DNA of 64,000 nt from Dyadobacter sp. CY261 (GCF_021440085.1 NZ_JAKCPW010000020.1:1-64000); one strand, 5' to 3'; counted from the stretch's first letter, positions 25,949-35,817 are shown. Notes: generated from the sequence alone by a model not told the origin. A program made the numbers and translations.

Positions 25949-27016
25949 ATGTTATATTACACCTTGATTGTATTGTTACTATTTTTAATAGTATCCTTTG
26001 GAGATAATAAATTCACTTTTAGTGTTGGATTTAGCATGCTCTTCCTCTTATCGGCGATTAGATCACCGAAAGTTGGAACTGACACGTCGATGTATGTTAA
26101 CATTTTTAAGAGTGTCGAAGCGTATTTTCGTGATATTGAGCCAGGTTATTCCGTTCTAATGAGTGTCACAAGAAGCATCGAAAACGATTCACAGTTTTTT
26201 TTGTTTATAACATCGTGCTTTATATTCTTCCCGGTGTACTTTTTCATCATAAAAAAGTCACAGTATCCCTTATATTCATTGCTTCTTTTTGTATTGCTTT
26301 TCTATTACTATTTTAGTCTTTCCGGACTTCGCCAAGCAATTGCAACATCTATATTGCTTCTTTCATATGTAAGTTTGACAGAACGCAAATACATACTTTG
26401 GGGATCGCTAGTACTCGGGGCTGCCAGCTTCCACACGACAGCTATAATGTTTTTACCTATTTCATTTTTGCTTAATCGCTACCCAATTCAAAGATCAAGT
26501 GCAATTGTCATTTTACTTCTCTCGTTTGCGTTGGGCTGGGGTGGATTAATAGACATTCGAAAGTTTGTCACCATCCTGGATAGTACAGGCTTAAATCTTG
26601 GGCTGTACATTGACCTCTCGAAGTACTACACTTATGCTGAGTATTCATTCGGAGAAAATGTCAACACAACAAATGCAAAAATTTTCAATATGGTGCCGAA
26701 TACAATGGTGTGCATCCTATTAATTTATTTTTCAGACAAAAAGCTTGCAAATCCTCTTAGCTTTTTCCTGATGGGAACTGTTATAACAAACTTATTTGTC
26801 GATATTCCAATTGCATTCAGAATAGCTTATTATTTCACAATATTTCAGATTGTAGCAATTCCGAACACCCTAATAAAATCGAGATATCATATTATTGTTA
26901 GGTCGGCACTAACAGTGATTTGGGCTGCTATTTTCGTATTCGAAACTGAAAAGAAGGTAGTCTATCATAAGCAACACCCAGGAAGAAACGATGTTGTCCC
27001 TTACGAAGTCTTTTAG
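25949..27016 (+). CDS. EpsG-family polysaccharide polymerase (Wzy)
   Basis: A 355-residue membrane protein with about ten hydrophobic segments. The EpsG pattern is clear: PKVGTDTSMYVNIF near the N-terminus, then SGLRQAIATSILLLS and ASFHTTAIMFLP in the middle. Such proteins polymerise repeat units in the periplasm. It is flanked by the acetyltransferase and a GT4 gene, the standard position for Wzy. The sequence is strongly AT-rich, as polymerase genes in variable surface-polymer loci often are. Confidence 0.88.
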   Translation: MLYYTLIVLLLFLIVSFGDNKFTFSVGFSMLFLLSAIRSPKVGTDTSMYVNIFKSVEAYFRDIEPGYSVLMSVTRSIENDSQFFLFITSCFIFFPVYFFIIKKSQYPLYSLLLFVLLFYYYFSLSGLRQAIATSILLLSYVSLTERKYILWGSLVLGAASFHTTAIMFLPISFLLNRYPIQRSSAIVILLLSFALGWGGLIDIRKFVTILDSTGLNLGLYIDLSKYYTYAEYSFGENVNTTNAKIFNMVPNTMVCILLIYFSDKKLANPLSFFLMGTVITNLFVDIPIAFRIAYYFTIFQIVAIPNTLIKSRYHIIVRSALTVIWAAIFVFETEKKVVYHKQHPGRNDVVPYEVF

Positions 27017-27027
27017 GAACATATTAA

Positions 27028-28152
27028 ATGAAAATCCTCTATCTAGCTCACGTTTCAACTGTTCTTGGCGCAAATAGATCTCTCCTAAATCTCATTAGCG
27101 GTTTAAATGGTGAGTATGAATGCACTGTTATCGTACCTCATGAGGGGCCAATAGTTAATGAACTTTCCTTGCTGGAAGTTAAGCATAGAGTGATTCCTTT
27201 CAAGCAGTCCAGCGTACATATGAGAGGATCATGGATAGCTATTCTTTTAATACCAGTGCGAGTCTGCCGAATAGCTTTGGTTAATCTTGTCGCATTGATT
27301 CGGCTTGTAATTTATGTCAAAAAAAATAAGATTCAGGTCATTCACAGTAACAGCGGCGCGATTACGCTTGGCTATTTCGTTGCCAAGTTTGCAGGTATCC
27401 CGCATATTTGGCATTTGCGTGAGTTTCAGGATTTAGACTATAACATTGAGCACTGGCTCGGTAAACAATTTCTATACAAGCTTTTAAAAAAAAGCTCTTA
27501 TATAATTGCCATTTCCAAAAGTGTAGCCGAGCATTTCTATCCGGCTAAATGTGCGGTTGTTTATAATGGTCTGTACGGAGAATTGCCTTTTTCAATAGAG
27601 GTAGAGAAGAAGCTGAACTTTCTATTTTGCGGGGCATTGATCCCAACTAAGGGATTGGCAGATGCAATCGAGGCCATTTATAAACTAAATAGTCATGAAG
27701 TCTATGCCGACCTAATTATTGCCGGAGAGTTTCATGACAAAGACTTCGAGACTGAAATAAATCAGCTCGTCGATAAATATATGATTCGTTCGAAGGTTCA
27801 CTTTCTCGGCTTTACGAATGATGTATCGTCTCACATGCAACAATCACTGGCACTGTTGATGTGCTCGAAAAATGAGGGCTTCGGCAGGGTGACAGTTGAA
27901 GCCATGATCAACCGCTGTGCAGTGATAGGATTCGATAATGCAGGTACGAAGGAACTAATTAAGGATAAAGAAACTGGCTTCTTATATAGCTCCGTCGAGG
28001 AACTAGTAAATGCGATGAAACTAGTGATTGAGCAACCCGAGGAGCGAAAGAAAATTGAAGAACAGGCATATTCATACGCGCGAAACGAATTTTCAGTAAG
28101 GAACTACGTATCGCAAGTTCAAGAGATATATAAATTTGCTACCAATGGTTGA
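27028..28152 (+). CDS. Glycosyltransferase family 4
   Basis: A 374-residue GT-B fold retaining transferase. The N-terminal domain opens with ILYLAHVSTVLGANRSL; the C-terminal donor-binding domain has FCGALIPTKGLADAIEA and the E-x7-E region in CSKNEGFGRVTVEAM. It should add one sugar of the repeat unit on the cytoplasmic face. Donor and linkage cannot be predicted; GDP-fucose, dTDP-rhamnose and UDP-glucuronate are the candidates made by the locus. It overlaps the following GT2 gene by 8 bases. Confidence 0.9.
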   Translation: MKILYLAHVSTVLGANRSLLNLISGLNGEYECTVIVPHEGPIVNELSLLEVKHRVIPFKQSSVHMRGSWIAILLIPVRVCRIALVNLVALIRLVIYVKKNKIQVIHSNSGAITLGYFVAKFAGIPHIWHLREFQDLDYNIEHWLGKQFLYKLLKKSSYIIAISKSVAEHFYPAKCAVVYNGLYGELPFSIEVEKKLNFLFCGALIPTKGLADAIEAIYKLNSHEVYADLIIAGEFHDKDFETEINQLVDKYMIRSKVHFLGFTNDVSSHMQQSLALLMCSKNEGFGRVTVEAMINRCAVIGFDNAGTKELIKDKETGFLYSSVEELVNAMKLVIEQPEERKKIEEQAYSYARNEFSVRNYVSQVQEIYKFATNG

Positions 28153-28936
28153 AGTTCCGATTCAAATAGCAATCATTACCGTCACATTTAATGACTCTGC
28201 TAACCTCAAATTGACGCTTGATTCTGTAAGGAAATATAAAAAGCACTATCATAGGTACTTTGTAATTGATGGCAACTCAACAGATGGTACCAAAGAAATA
28301 ATTACGCAAAATTCAGATATCATTGATTCAGCTATTAGTGAAAAGGATAGTGGCATCTATGATGCAATGAACAAAGCAATCCGCTTTGATCTACCGGATT
28401 CGACTTATCTACTTTGGCTAAATGCAGGTGATCTTCTAACTGACTGGGAAGGAATTGAGATAGCAGAAATAACTAACTATAACTGTGCATTTTTTGCCGT
28501 AGAGACCGTCTTAGAAAAAAATAATAAAAAGCAAATTGTTGCCCCGAAAATATTGGCTCCCTACAATGAAAAAAACTTCTTCCCCAAAACGATGTTCATG
28601 CACCAAGGTTTTTTGGTGAGAGTGAGCACTTTTAGGAGGTATATGTACGAAACGAAAATAGGATTACAAGCAGAAAATCTGTTAATGTCTACATGTATTA
28701 TGAGAGAACCCTGTTTTTGGTCAAATTCAGTAATTGCTGTCTACGATTTAAATGGTGTTTCCAGCAAGGATTTCAGTCGCGTTTTGCAGTCCTATTTAGC
28801 TGTTGCCAGGAAGTTAGAATTTAATCAACCGAAGTTGTTGTTTTTTCAATGGCAGTTTTTGTTGAAGACAGGCATAAAAATATTAATCCCGTTCGAAGTA
28901 TTTAATTTTATTCGAAAAATAAAAGCTAAAATATGA
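28145..28936 (+). CDS. Glycosyltransferase family 2 (first of two)
   Basis: From ATG 28145 the protein has 263 residues; a TTG at 28136 is in frame but less likely. It begins with the GT-A motif TVTFNDSANLKLTLDSV, then VIDGNSTDGT and an AGDLLTDW acidic motif in place of a classical DxD, resembling WcaE-type transferases. The start overlaps the GT4 stop (8 bases) and the stop overlaps the next ATG (4 bases), so three transferases are translationally coupled. Confidence 0.88.
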   Translation: MVEVPIQIAIITVTFNDSANLKLTLDSVRKYKKHYHRYFVIDGNSTDGTKEIITQNSDIIDSAISEKDSGIYDAMNKAIRFDLPDSTYLLWLNAGDLLTDWEGIEIAEITNYNCAFFAVETVLEKNNKKQIVAPKILAPYNEKNFFPKTMFMHQGFLVRVSTFRRYMYETKIGLQAENLLMSTCIMREPCFWSNSVIAVYDLNGVSSKDFSRVLQSYLAVARKLEFNQPKLLFFQWQFLLKTGIKILIPFEVFNFIRKIKAKI

Positions 28937-29631
28937 TCTCTGTTTGTATTCCTACCTTCAACGGTGAAAAATACATTGAAAGTCAACTTGCTTCTGTGCT
29001 CAGCCAAATTGGGCGAAATGATGAGGTGATTATTAGTGACGATTGCTCAACCGATGGGACCTTAGATGTGATAGAGCGTATCGGGGACGAGCGAATCAAG
29101 ATATCTACTAACTCTTCGAACCTTCATTATGTGAAGAATGTCGAGAACGCAGTGAGGGCAGCCAGCGGAGATATCATTTTCTTATGTGACCAGGATGACG
29201 TTTGGGTAGATAACAAAGTGTCGGTTACATTGAAAGCCCTGGAGCAGGCAGATCTTGTTGTAAGCAACTGTTACGTGACCGACGGCAATTTGAAGGTAAC
29301 TCATGACAGTTATTTTGCACTCAGAAATACGAAACCGAATAAGTATCTCGCATTGATGCTAGGATCCCCATATCTGGGTTGTTGTATGGCGTTCAAAGCT
29401 GACGTCGCAAAAAAAGCGCTACCGTTCCCTGAGTATATTACTTCTCACGATACTTGGCTTGGGAATGTGGGTGCTTTCTTTTTCAGAACGAAATTCATTG
29501 ATGACCGACTCATATTCTATCGACGACATGGTGGCAATGCGTCCATTCTTGCCGGTAGTAGCAAAAACCCCTATTATCTCAGACTCTTCAATCGATTGAA
29601 AATCGTGCGCGGCCTTTTGAGTAGGTTGTGA
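28933..29631 (+). CDS. Glycosyltransferase family 2 (second of two)
   Basis: A 232-residue GT-A transferase with IPTFNGEKYIESQLASVLSQ, ISDDCSTDGT and the metal-binding DQDDVW. The QDDVW form together with the short C-terminal region resembles rhamnosyl- or galactosyltransferases of O-antigen loci (inference). It starts by an ATGA overlap with the previous GT2 gene and is followed after 15 bases by the beta-helix protein gene. Confidence 0.88.
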   Translation: MISVCIPTFNGEKYIESQLASVLSQIGRNDEVIISDDCSTDGTLDVIERIGDERIKISTNSSNLHYVKNVENAVRAASGDIIFLCDQDDVWVDNKVSVTLKALEQADLVVSNCYVTDGNLKVTHDSYFALRNTKPNKYLALMLGSPYLGCCMAFKADVAKKALPFPEYITSHDTWLGNVGAFFFRTKFIDDRLIFYRRHGGNASILAGSSKNPYYLRLFNRLKIVRGLLSRL

Positions 29632-29646
29632 TAAAACTCAAAAAAA

Positions 29647-31497
29647 ATGTTGTTGGCAGCTTACTTACTTTTTTCGTCTTCATTCTTGATTGGGAAAGCT
29701 ACAATTCCCAATCAAGATACTATTTACGTCGCTCCGACAGGAAACGATCAAGGTCAAGGTACTCTTGAAGACCCAGTTCAAAGTCTCTCGCACTCTATTG
29801 AATTGTCCCGCTCTCGCAACGTAAAGACAATTTGTCTGCGCGGTGGAGATTATTTTGATGTGTCTATAAAGCTACTTCCAAAGGATTCAGGGCTTAATAT
29901 CGTTAGTTATCCGAACGAAAGGCCAAGATTAGTTGGAGGTGTTAAGGTATCGCAATTTCGGAAAATTAATCAATTACTTTCTGCGTGCATCCCTAATTCC
30001 AGAACTCGTGAATGGGATTTCAGGATGATAATTATTAATGGTGAGCAGCGGCAGCGGGCACGACTCCCTAAATCAGGCTTTTACCAATACCTAAACAAAT
30101 GGGATCAAAAAAGTCTTCCAGGTACCCAAGGATTTTGGTCTCGTCAACCTAATTCTGAGGAACGTACCCTATTGAGGTACCGAAACAGTGATCTGGACAA
30201 AGTTAGCCCTGTGAACGCGGAACTCACTCTTTACCAAGAGTGGCTAACTTCGTACTCGGGGCTTTCGCAAATCGCAAGTGATACGAAGACCGCATACCTT
30301 ACTATACCAAGTACTCTTCCCTTGGGCGCGTTTGCGGAGCGCGGATCGAAGAACAACAAATTTATTGTTTGGAATACGCGTGAGGGATTGAATTATCCAG
30401 GCCAGTGGTATCTGGATCGAACCACAGAATCTCTAGTATACTGGCCAAAGAGCGGTGAGCAGAACGACAAAATTGTAGCGATTATCCCAAAGAATCGCTC
30501 GATCATCGAGTTTGATAGTACCGGAGTTAAGGATGTGCGTATATCCGGCGTGGAAATTTGTGCAGCGACCAACAAATTACAAAAAGAGGAATTTAGTTCG
30601 CTCGGTATAGACGCGGCAATCTCGGGCGACAATTTAAAAAATGTACTATTTGAAAAAATTGTAGTACGAAACTGCGGAGGTAGTGGCTTCAAAATTGCAG
30701 GGCGGAATATCCGTATTACAGATTCTCAATTGCATAACATCGGTGGTTCCGGTATAGTCGTCAAAGGACATGGACAAAACAAAATTAGCAATTGTACCGT
30801 GTCCGACGTAGGTCTTATATTCTTTTCGTCAGTCGGTATCTATGCAGGCAATGGGACGTCAGTTATAAATTGTCAGATAAAAAATGTTCCATATACGGGC
30901 ATTAGTATATCTGGAGACTCTGTTGCAATTGAGAATAATTCTATCCAAGATGTGATGACGGAGCTAAGAGATGGGGCGGCCATCTATACAAGTCAACATA
31001 AATTCGTTCACATTAACAGCAACCGAATTGCAGGTCATGGCCAAAATCAATATGGAATTTATTTTGATGAAAAGTCAGACAGTTGTTCAGCTCAGAACAA
31101 TATAGTTGAATCAAATTCAACGCCTATACATGTCCATCTTTCGAGTAAAATTCTGGTCCAAAATAATTTATTTATTGTGGATAGCATTTACAGATCAAGT
31201 GTACAGAAATCATATGACATACTCTTTCAAGATAATATAGTTTTTCATTTAAGCCGTCACTTGCAAAGTGTAGCTGCCAGAATTCCTATCACACCGTATG
31301 ACAGTACGACTCTATTTCTCAGTGACTCCTGTACTGAGGCGTCGGGTCAAACTAGAAATACCCTGGCGATACTTGGCTGCGATTCACGTAAGGGATCCGG
31401 CAAATCAATGATATCCGATGATGTCTTTAGCCTGATCAGAAGTTCTAATTTGCGGCAGCTCAAACACATCAGATGGCCGGCATCTTCGAATAAGTAG
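29647..31497 (+). CDS. Secreted right-handed beta-helix protein in the EPS locus
   Basis: A 616-residue protein with a signal peptide (about residues 1-20) followed by TIYVAPTGNDQGQGTLEDPVQSL, the opening typical of pectate-lyase-like parallel beta-helix proteins. From about residue 290 there are repeated ISGVEI, IRITDSQLHNIGGSGI, TGISISG, VAIENNSI and VHINSNRI turns. Such proteins in surface-polymer loci may cleave, epimerise or trim the polymer, or only bind it. No catalytic residues can be assigned by eye. It is AT-rich like the neighbouring transferases. Confidence 0.85.
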   Translation: MLLAAYLLFSSSFLIGKATIPNQDTIYVAPTGNDQGQGTLEDPVQSLSHSIELSRSRNVKTICLRGGDYFDVSIKLLPKDSGLNIVSYPNERPRLVGGVKVSQFRKINQLLSACIPNSRTREWDFRMIIINGEQRQRARLPKSGFYQYLNKWDQKSLPGTQGFWSRQPNSEERTLLRYRNSDLDKVSPVNAELTLYQEWLTSYSGLSQIASDTKTAYLTIPSTLPLGAFAERGSKNNKFIVWNTREGLNYPGQWYLDRTTESLVYWPKSGEQNDKIVAIIPKNRSIIEFDSTGVKDVRISGVEICAATNKLQKEEFSSLGIDAAISGDNLKNVLFEKIVVRNCGGSGFKIAGRNIRITDSQLHNIGGSGIVVKGHGQNKISNCTVSDVGLIFFSSVGIYAGNGTSVINCQIKNVPYTGISISGDSVAIENNSIQDVMTELRDGAAIYTSQHKFVHINSNRIAGHGQNQYGIYFDEKSDSCSAQNNIVESNSTPIHVHLSSKILVQNNLFIVDSIYRSSVQKSYDILFQDNIVFHLSRHLQSVAARIPITPYDSTTLFLSDSCTEASGQTRNTLAILGCDSRKGSGKSMISDDVFSLIRSSNLRQLKHIRWPASSNK

Positions 31498-31561
31498 TTT
31501 TTTTGAAAAACGACAGGTTACAGTCAATTATGAAAATAAACTCCATCTAACTAGTTTGCAG

Positions 31562-32311
31562 ATGAAAAAACCGTTTCTTGGTATTAATATTTCTGTTGGA
31601 GCTTACAGAGATATCCTAGGCCAGATAGTGGAATTGGCGAAAGCATCAAAGCCCGGATATGTGTGTATTGCAAACGTACATATGCTCGTCGAGGCATCCA
31701 GAGACGTGTCGTTCTCATCCGTTGTCAATAACTCAACAATTTGCACCGCCGACGGCATGCCGTTGGTTTGGGGTCTCAAGAAAACACACAACATTCATCA
31801 GGACAGGGTGGCCGGGATGGATCTTTTGCCGGATTTGTTACAGGCTGCGGAGAAGGATTCAATTCCGATTTTTTTCTATGGGGGAACAGAAAAGATGTTG
31901 GAAACGACCAAAAATTTTCTGAAGGCTAATTATCCATATTTGAAATTAGCTGGAACAATCAGCCCGCCTTTCAGAGCTCTTACTAAAAATGAGGAGATTG
32001 ATATCATTCAAACTATAAATGCTTCCGGTGCAAAGATTGTATTCGTTGCATTGGGATGCCCTAAACAAGAAAAGTGGATGAATGCAGTTACAAGTAGAGT
32101 GAACGCTCTACTGATCGGCATTGGCGGCGCCCTTCCCGTAATGGTGGGTATGCAAAAACGGGCACCCGCTTGGATGCAACGGTTTGCATTAGAATGGCTG
32201 TATCGACTATGTCAGGAACCTGGACGTCTTTTCAAAAGGTACTGGAGTACCAACATTGCCTTTGCAATGCTTCTTGTACGGCAAGCTAGTCTATCACAAG
32301 GAAAAAAATAG
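31562..32311 (+). CDS. WecG/TagA/CpsF-family glycosyltransferase (GT26)
   Basis: From ATG 31562 the protein has 249 residues; the TTG at 31556 adds two. It shows the family pattern: VCIANVHMLVEA at the N-terminus, CTADGMPLVWGLK, the FFYGGTEKMLE segment, and VALGCPKQEKWM near the C-terminus. Members transfer N-acetylmannosamine, glucose or uronic acid to a lipid-linked acceptor. With the GT4 and two GT2 enzymes it gives four transferases after the initiating enzyme, consistent with a repeat unit of about five sugars. Confidence 0.92.
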   Translation: MKKPFLGINISVGAYRDILGQIVELAKASKPGYVCIANVHMLVEASRDVSFSSVVNNSTICTADGMPLVWGLKKTHNIHQDRVAGMDLLPDLLQAAEKDSIPIFFYGGTEKMLETTKNFLKANYPYLKLAGTISPPFRALTKNEEIDIIQTINASGAKIVFVALGCPKQEKWMNAVTSRVNALLIGIGGALPVMVGMQKRAPAWMQRFALEWLYRLCQEPGRLFKRYWSTNIAFAMLLVRQASLSQGKK

Positions 32312-32325
32312 CCTGAACTAAAAAT

Positions 32326-33903
32326 ATGAATACAACATGGGTCCGATTTGTTCGAATTAGTATGTCAAAGGCTGTCCTCGCACTGATGTTCTGCACGTTT
32401 GCTAGCAGTGCGTATTCCCAATCTGACTCGACCTCGCGTACGAGCTCCGAACCAGTTAGTTCAGTTAGAGATGCCAGGTACTTAGTAGATTTCCGAACTG
32501 TGGGACTCGCTTCCACGGATAAATCTCTTCCGTTTTGGATGCGCGCTAACAACTTTGGAGAGAACCCCAACTTTCAAAAGTCCACTATTAATTTCCTTGC
32601 CAGTGCAGCGAAACTGTATACTAAGAAAACGGGATTTGATTGGGGCGGTGCATTTGAGTTTAGAGCAACCGGCGGAAAAGAAGCGGAGATCCAGATAATC
32701 GAGGCCTACTTGAAAGGAAAGTATGGACCACTTCAACTTAAAGCGGGTCGGTCGAGAGATGTTATCGGACTTATGGATACGACTCTCTCCTCGGGGTCGT
32801 TTTCAATGTCTGGCAACACCTTCGGAATTCCTAAGATCGAATTGGCAATCCCCGAATACTGGGAATTACCCATACTTAGAGGTGCCATTGCAATCAAAGG
32901 GAATTTTTCTTTTGGCTGGGTTGGGACAACTTCGATCGGCGAGGACATCGGGCACTTTTTGCGTTCGGATATTACAGAGGTCAAATCTTACTTGCATCAG
33001 AAGTCTTTGTACGCTCGCTTTGGACTTGCAGACGCCTTCGTTAACGTGCATGCGGGATTTAACCACCAAGTAATGTATGGAAATGAAAACAAGATTTTTA
33101 CAAACTTTGATCTATCTGACGTTCAGTCCTTTATCTATGCATTAACTGGCAAAACTTGGTATGATAATCAAGGATCGAACACCAAACTTGGAAATCATCT
33201 TGGCTCAATTGACCTAGGTATTACTCTTCAGACAAATTCGTTTGGGCGACTGTTTTTGTATCGACAACAGTTCTATGACGTCGGCGCGCTTGCTCATGGT
33301 GCAAATCTACGAGACGGCCTAACAGGGTTAAGTTTTCAGCCCAGCCCATCAGATAGATCATTTCGTCTTAAGAAAGTACTAGTAGAATACCTCTTTACTA
33401 AAAACCAGGCTGGGGAGCTATGGTCTAAGTTGACTCCGTCAGGCGATGAGGATTACTACAACAACTTCATGTACCTGCAAGGTTGGTCTTACGAAAATCG
33501 CGCCATTGGCAATCCCCTACTAACCCCAAAGCACGAAGCGCGCACCGACTTGCGGTCCAAGAAAGATCAATACTTTATCAATAACCGTGTAATAGCTGGT
33601 AACCTTGGGGTAATATTGAGTATTAAACGTGCCGAAATATTAGTTAGAGGTACATACTCGGCTAATTATGGAACTTATGGGACAAGTTCTATTGGTACTT
33701 CAAGGAATCTTATAAGGTTTCCAATTGCTCCTCCATACTTCGAGAAGGTCAATCAATTTTCTGCATTAACAGACGTTAAACTTTCATTGCGAAATGGATG
33801 GGCATTGCATTTAGCCTGCGCTTTTGATAGCGGAAAATTACTTAACAACAACTTTGGCGCACTTGTAGGAATACGCAAGCAACTAGTCTTTTTTGGAAAG
33901 TAG
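32326..33903 (+). CDS. Capsule assembly Wzi-family outer-membrane protein
   Basis: A 525-residue protein with a signal peptide (cleavage near SSAYSQ; ATGs at 32326 and 32362 are both possible). It is a predicted outer-membrane barrel of the Wzi family, recognised by PFWMRANNFG near the N-terminus, the GAFEFRATG and LKAGRSRDVIG strands, and GNHLGSIDLGI followed by YRQQFYD. Wzi anchors or organises exported polysaccharide at the cell surface. A second, frameshifted wzi copy lies at 40492-41992 on the other strand and shares these features. Confidence 0.88.
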   Translation: MNTTWVRFVRISMSKAVLALMFCTFASSAYSQSDSTSRTSSEPVSSVRDARYLVDFRTVGLASTDKSLPFWMRANNFGENPNFQKSTINFLASAAKLYTKKTGFDWGGAFEFRATGGKEAEIQIIEAYLKGKYGPLQLKAGRSRDVIGLMDTTLSSGSFSMSGNTFGIPKIELAIPEYWELPILRGAIAIKGNFSFGWVGTTSIGEDIGHFLRSDITEVKSYLHQKSLYARFGLADAFVNVHAGFNHQVMYGNENKIFTNFDLSDVQSFIYALTGKTWYDNQGSNTKLGNHLGSIDLGITLQTNSFGRLFLYRQQFYDVGALAHGANLRDGLTGLSFQPSPSDRSFRLKKVLVEYLFTKNQAGELWSKLTPSGDEDYYNNFMYLQGWSYENRAIGNPLLTPKHEARTDLRSKKDQYFINNRVIAGNLGVILSIKRAEILVRGTYSANYGTYGTSSIGTSRNLIRFPIAPPYFEKVNQFSALTDVKLSLRNGWALHLACAFDSGKLLNNNFGALVGIRKQLVFFGK

Positions 33904-33906
33904 CCA

Positions 33907-35244
33907 ATGATAAAGCAAATAGTCGTTTTATTTTTTCTTTCGACCGCGGCAGAGGCGCAAACCGGCCCGGGATTCGAAAAGATATCTACATATTTGAGTT
34001 CGCTACCATCCAATGATAGCCCCCATGCAGCAAAGCCGGGCCTATCTTACCTTGGAGGAGCCGAGATTCATGCATGGGGAACATCCACGGGAGCGAATAT
34101 ATCACTTAAAGACTATTTTAGACCTGCGATTGGATCTTTTCGGGCAAATAGTTTCGATGGAAGTTCCGCTTCAACCGGAAGTGGGGAGTTGCGTTTAGCC
34201 TTGCCAGTCTTACGTTTCCGTGTAAATAAAAAGTTCGAATTCGGTCTTGTGACTCAGGTAAGGGTTTTTGAACGACATAGCAGGCTGAACGATGCTGTTG
34301 CGTCTGAGATCGGCGAGTCAAAAAAAGTACCCCATATTTATCCGATAGAAATCGATGCTAACACAAAAATGTCTATGCATGCCGCTTCTTTTTCGGACCT
34401 TGGTCTTACGGCGGTGTATGACCTTTTGCATAACAACAAAAATGTAATTTTTGCAACGACAACAATACATGGGTACAACAGTCTGGCTTATACCGGCCTT
34501 GAGATAAATAACCTTAAAGGTCGGATCGAACAGAATAGAGATAACGTCAGTTTCTTAACAAGGGCTTCTGGTAGCTTAAAAGCCACATCAGCTGGAAATT
34601 TATTTTCGGACTTTAACGTACCAAATTTTTTCCGGAAGGGAATGTTTAGCCTTGGCGCTGATTTCGGTTTGGTATACGCGATCAAAACCAGTGTCAACTC
34701 GCGGATAACATTTGCAGCTCAGATCAAAAACATAGGAGTTTTGAAATTTAAGACAGATTCAGCATCTGCTGCACGCTACGATATACACATTTCTGAAAAA
34801 GAAGGACTTTACTTCAACAACGACTTAAAAAACTCTGCACTTGGCAAGCTTACCCGAATTTTTGATCAATACCCTAATTTGTTTAGCAGGAAGGCTAACC
34901 AACAAGAGATGGCCCGTATTGCACTTCCAAAGACCGTAGAGTTTGACGTGCAATATCTGGCAGTTCGTGGGGCTTTTGCTGGCATTTCCACTACTATAAA
35001 TCTAAACGGTGTCAATAAAGAACTTGCTAGTCCTTCCGGTACTATGTTGTCGATCGGCTGGATGAGCAGAATGTTCTCCGCGTATATCCCTTTATCGTAT
35101 TATCAATATGCTTATTTTAATGTGGGGATGGGAATACGACATCGGTTTTTCTTCATCAAATCTAACTCGTTCATCACTAGTGCACTTACTCGATCACGAT
35201 TGTTAGACTTCTCGATTGGATTTGCCTATTCTGCTAACTATTAA
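33907..35244 (+). CDS. Putative outer-membrane beta-barrel, DUF5723-like
   Basis: A 445-residue protein with a signal peptide (about residues 1-18) and alternating hydrophobic strands through to the C-terminus, as in outer-membrane barrels. The GNLFSDFNVPNFFRKGMFSLGADFGLVY stretch and the C-terminal SIGWMSRMFSAYIPLSYYQYAYFNVGMGIRHRFFF look like DUF5723/PorV-related proteins, but I hold this loosely. It starts 3 bases after the wzi stop, so it should be made together with Wzi and may act in surface display of the polymer. Confidence 0.65.
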   Translation: MIKQIVVLFFLSTAAEAQTGPGFEKISTYLSSLPSNDSPHAAKPGLSYLGGAEIHAWGTSTGANISLKDYFRPAIGSFRANSFDGSSASTGSGELRLALPVLRFRVNKKFEFGLVTQVRVFERHSRLNDAVASEIGESKKVPHIYPIEIDANTKMSMHAASFSDLGLTAVYDLLHNNKNVIFATTTIHGYNSLAYTGLEINNLKGRIEQNRDNVSFLTRASGSLKATSAGNLFSDFNVPNFFRKGMFSLGADFGLVYAIKTSVNSRITFAAQIKNIGVLKFKTDSASAARYDIHISEKEGLYFNNDLKNSALGKLTRIFDQYPNLFSRKANQQEMARIALPKTVEFDVQYLAVRGAFAGISTTINLNGVNKELASPSGTMLSIGWMSRMFSAYIPLSYYQYAYFNVGMGIRHRFFFIKSNSFITSALTRSRLLDFSIGFAYSANY

Positions 35245-35277
35245 TCCTTGTGAACTCAGCTACCAAATAATCTCTAT

Positions 35278-35817
35278 ATGAAAATTAAACAATGCTCTCT
35301 AAGAGATGTTTTGATCTTAGAACCTAGTGTGTTCGGTGATGAACGCGGTCATTTTTATGAATCTTTCAATAAAAATGCTTGGGAATCTCTCGGTCTTCCG
35401 ACTGACTTCGTTCAAGATAATCAGTCGTTCTCGAAAAGCGGCGTTATACGCGGATTACACTTTCAACATGCACCATACGCACAAGGAAAGCTGGTCAGAG
35501 TGCTTTCGGGCCGGGTAATTGACGTCGCAGTAGACTTGCGTGAAGAGTCACCTACTTTTGGCCAGTACGAACTATTCGATTTAGATGCCGTCGGTGGCAG
35601 GATGGTTTATATACCTGCCGGATTCGCTCACGGTTTTGCAGCCATTCAGGATAGCGTTTTTTACTACAAATGTACGGCTCCTTATCACAAAGCCTCAGAA
35701 GGTGGAATATTGTGGAATGATCCGACCTTGAATATTCCTTGGGACGTCAAAAACCCAATCGTTTCGGATAAGGATCAAGTCTTACCAACTTTTGATGAAA
35801 TAATGAGGATTGCTTAG
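35278..35817 (+). CDS. rfbC: dTDP-4-dehydrorhamnose 3,5-epimerase
   Basis: A 179-residue cupin-fold epimerase of the RmlC family with the hallmark VRGLHFQ-type segment (here GVIRGLHFQHAPYAQGKLVRVLSG), DVAVDLREESPTFG and IPAGFAHGF. The His in RGLHFQ and the Tyr in the C-terminal YYKCTAPYH are the expected catalytic or substrate residues. It carries out the third step of dTDP-L-rhamnose synthesis. It is followed by rfbB, rfbA, the wcaJ-like gene and rfbD. Confidence 0.95.
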   Translation: MKIKQCSLRDVLILEPSVFGDERGHFYESFNKNAWESLGLPTDFVQDNQSFSKSGVIRGLHFQHAPYAQGKLVRVLSGRVIDVAVDLREESPTFGQYELFDLDAVGGRMVYIPAGFAHGFAAIQDSVFYYKCTAPYHKASEGGILWNDPTLNIPWDVKNPIVSDKDQVLPTFDEIMRIA

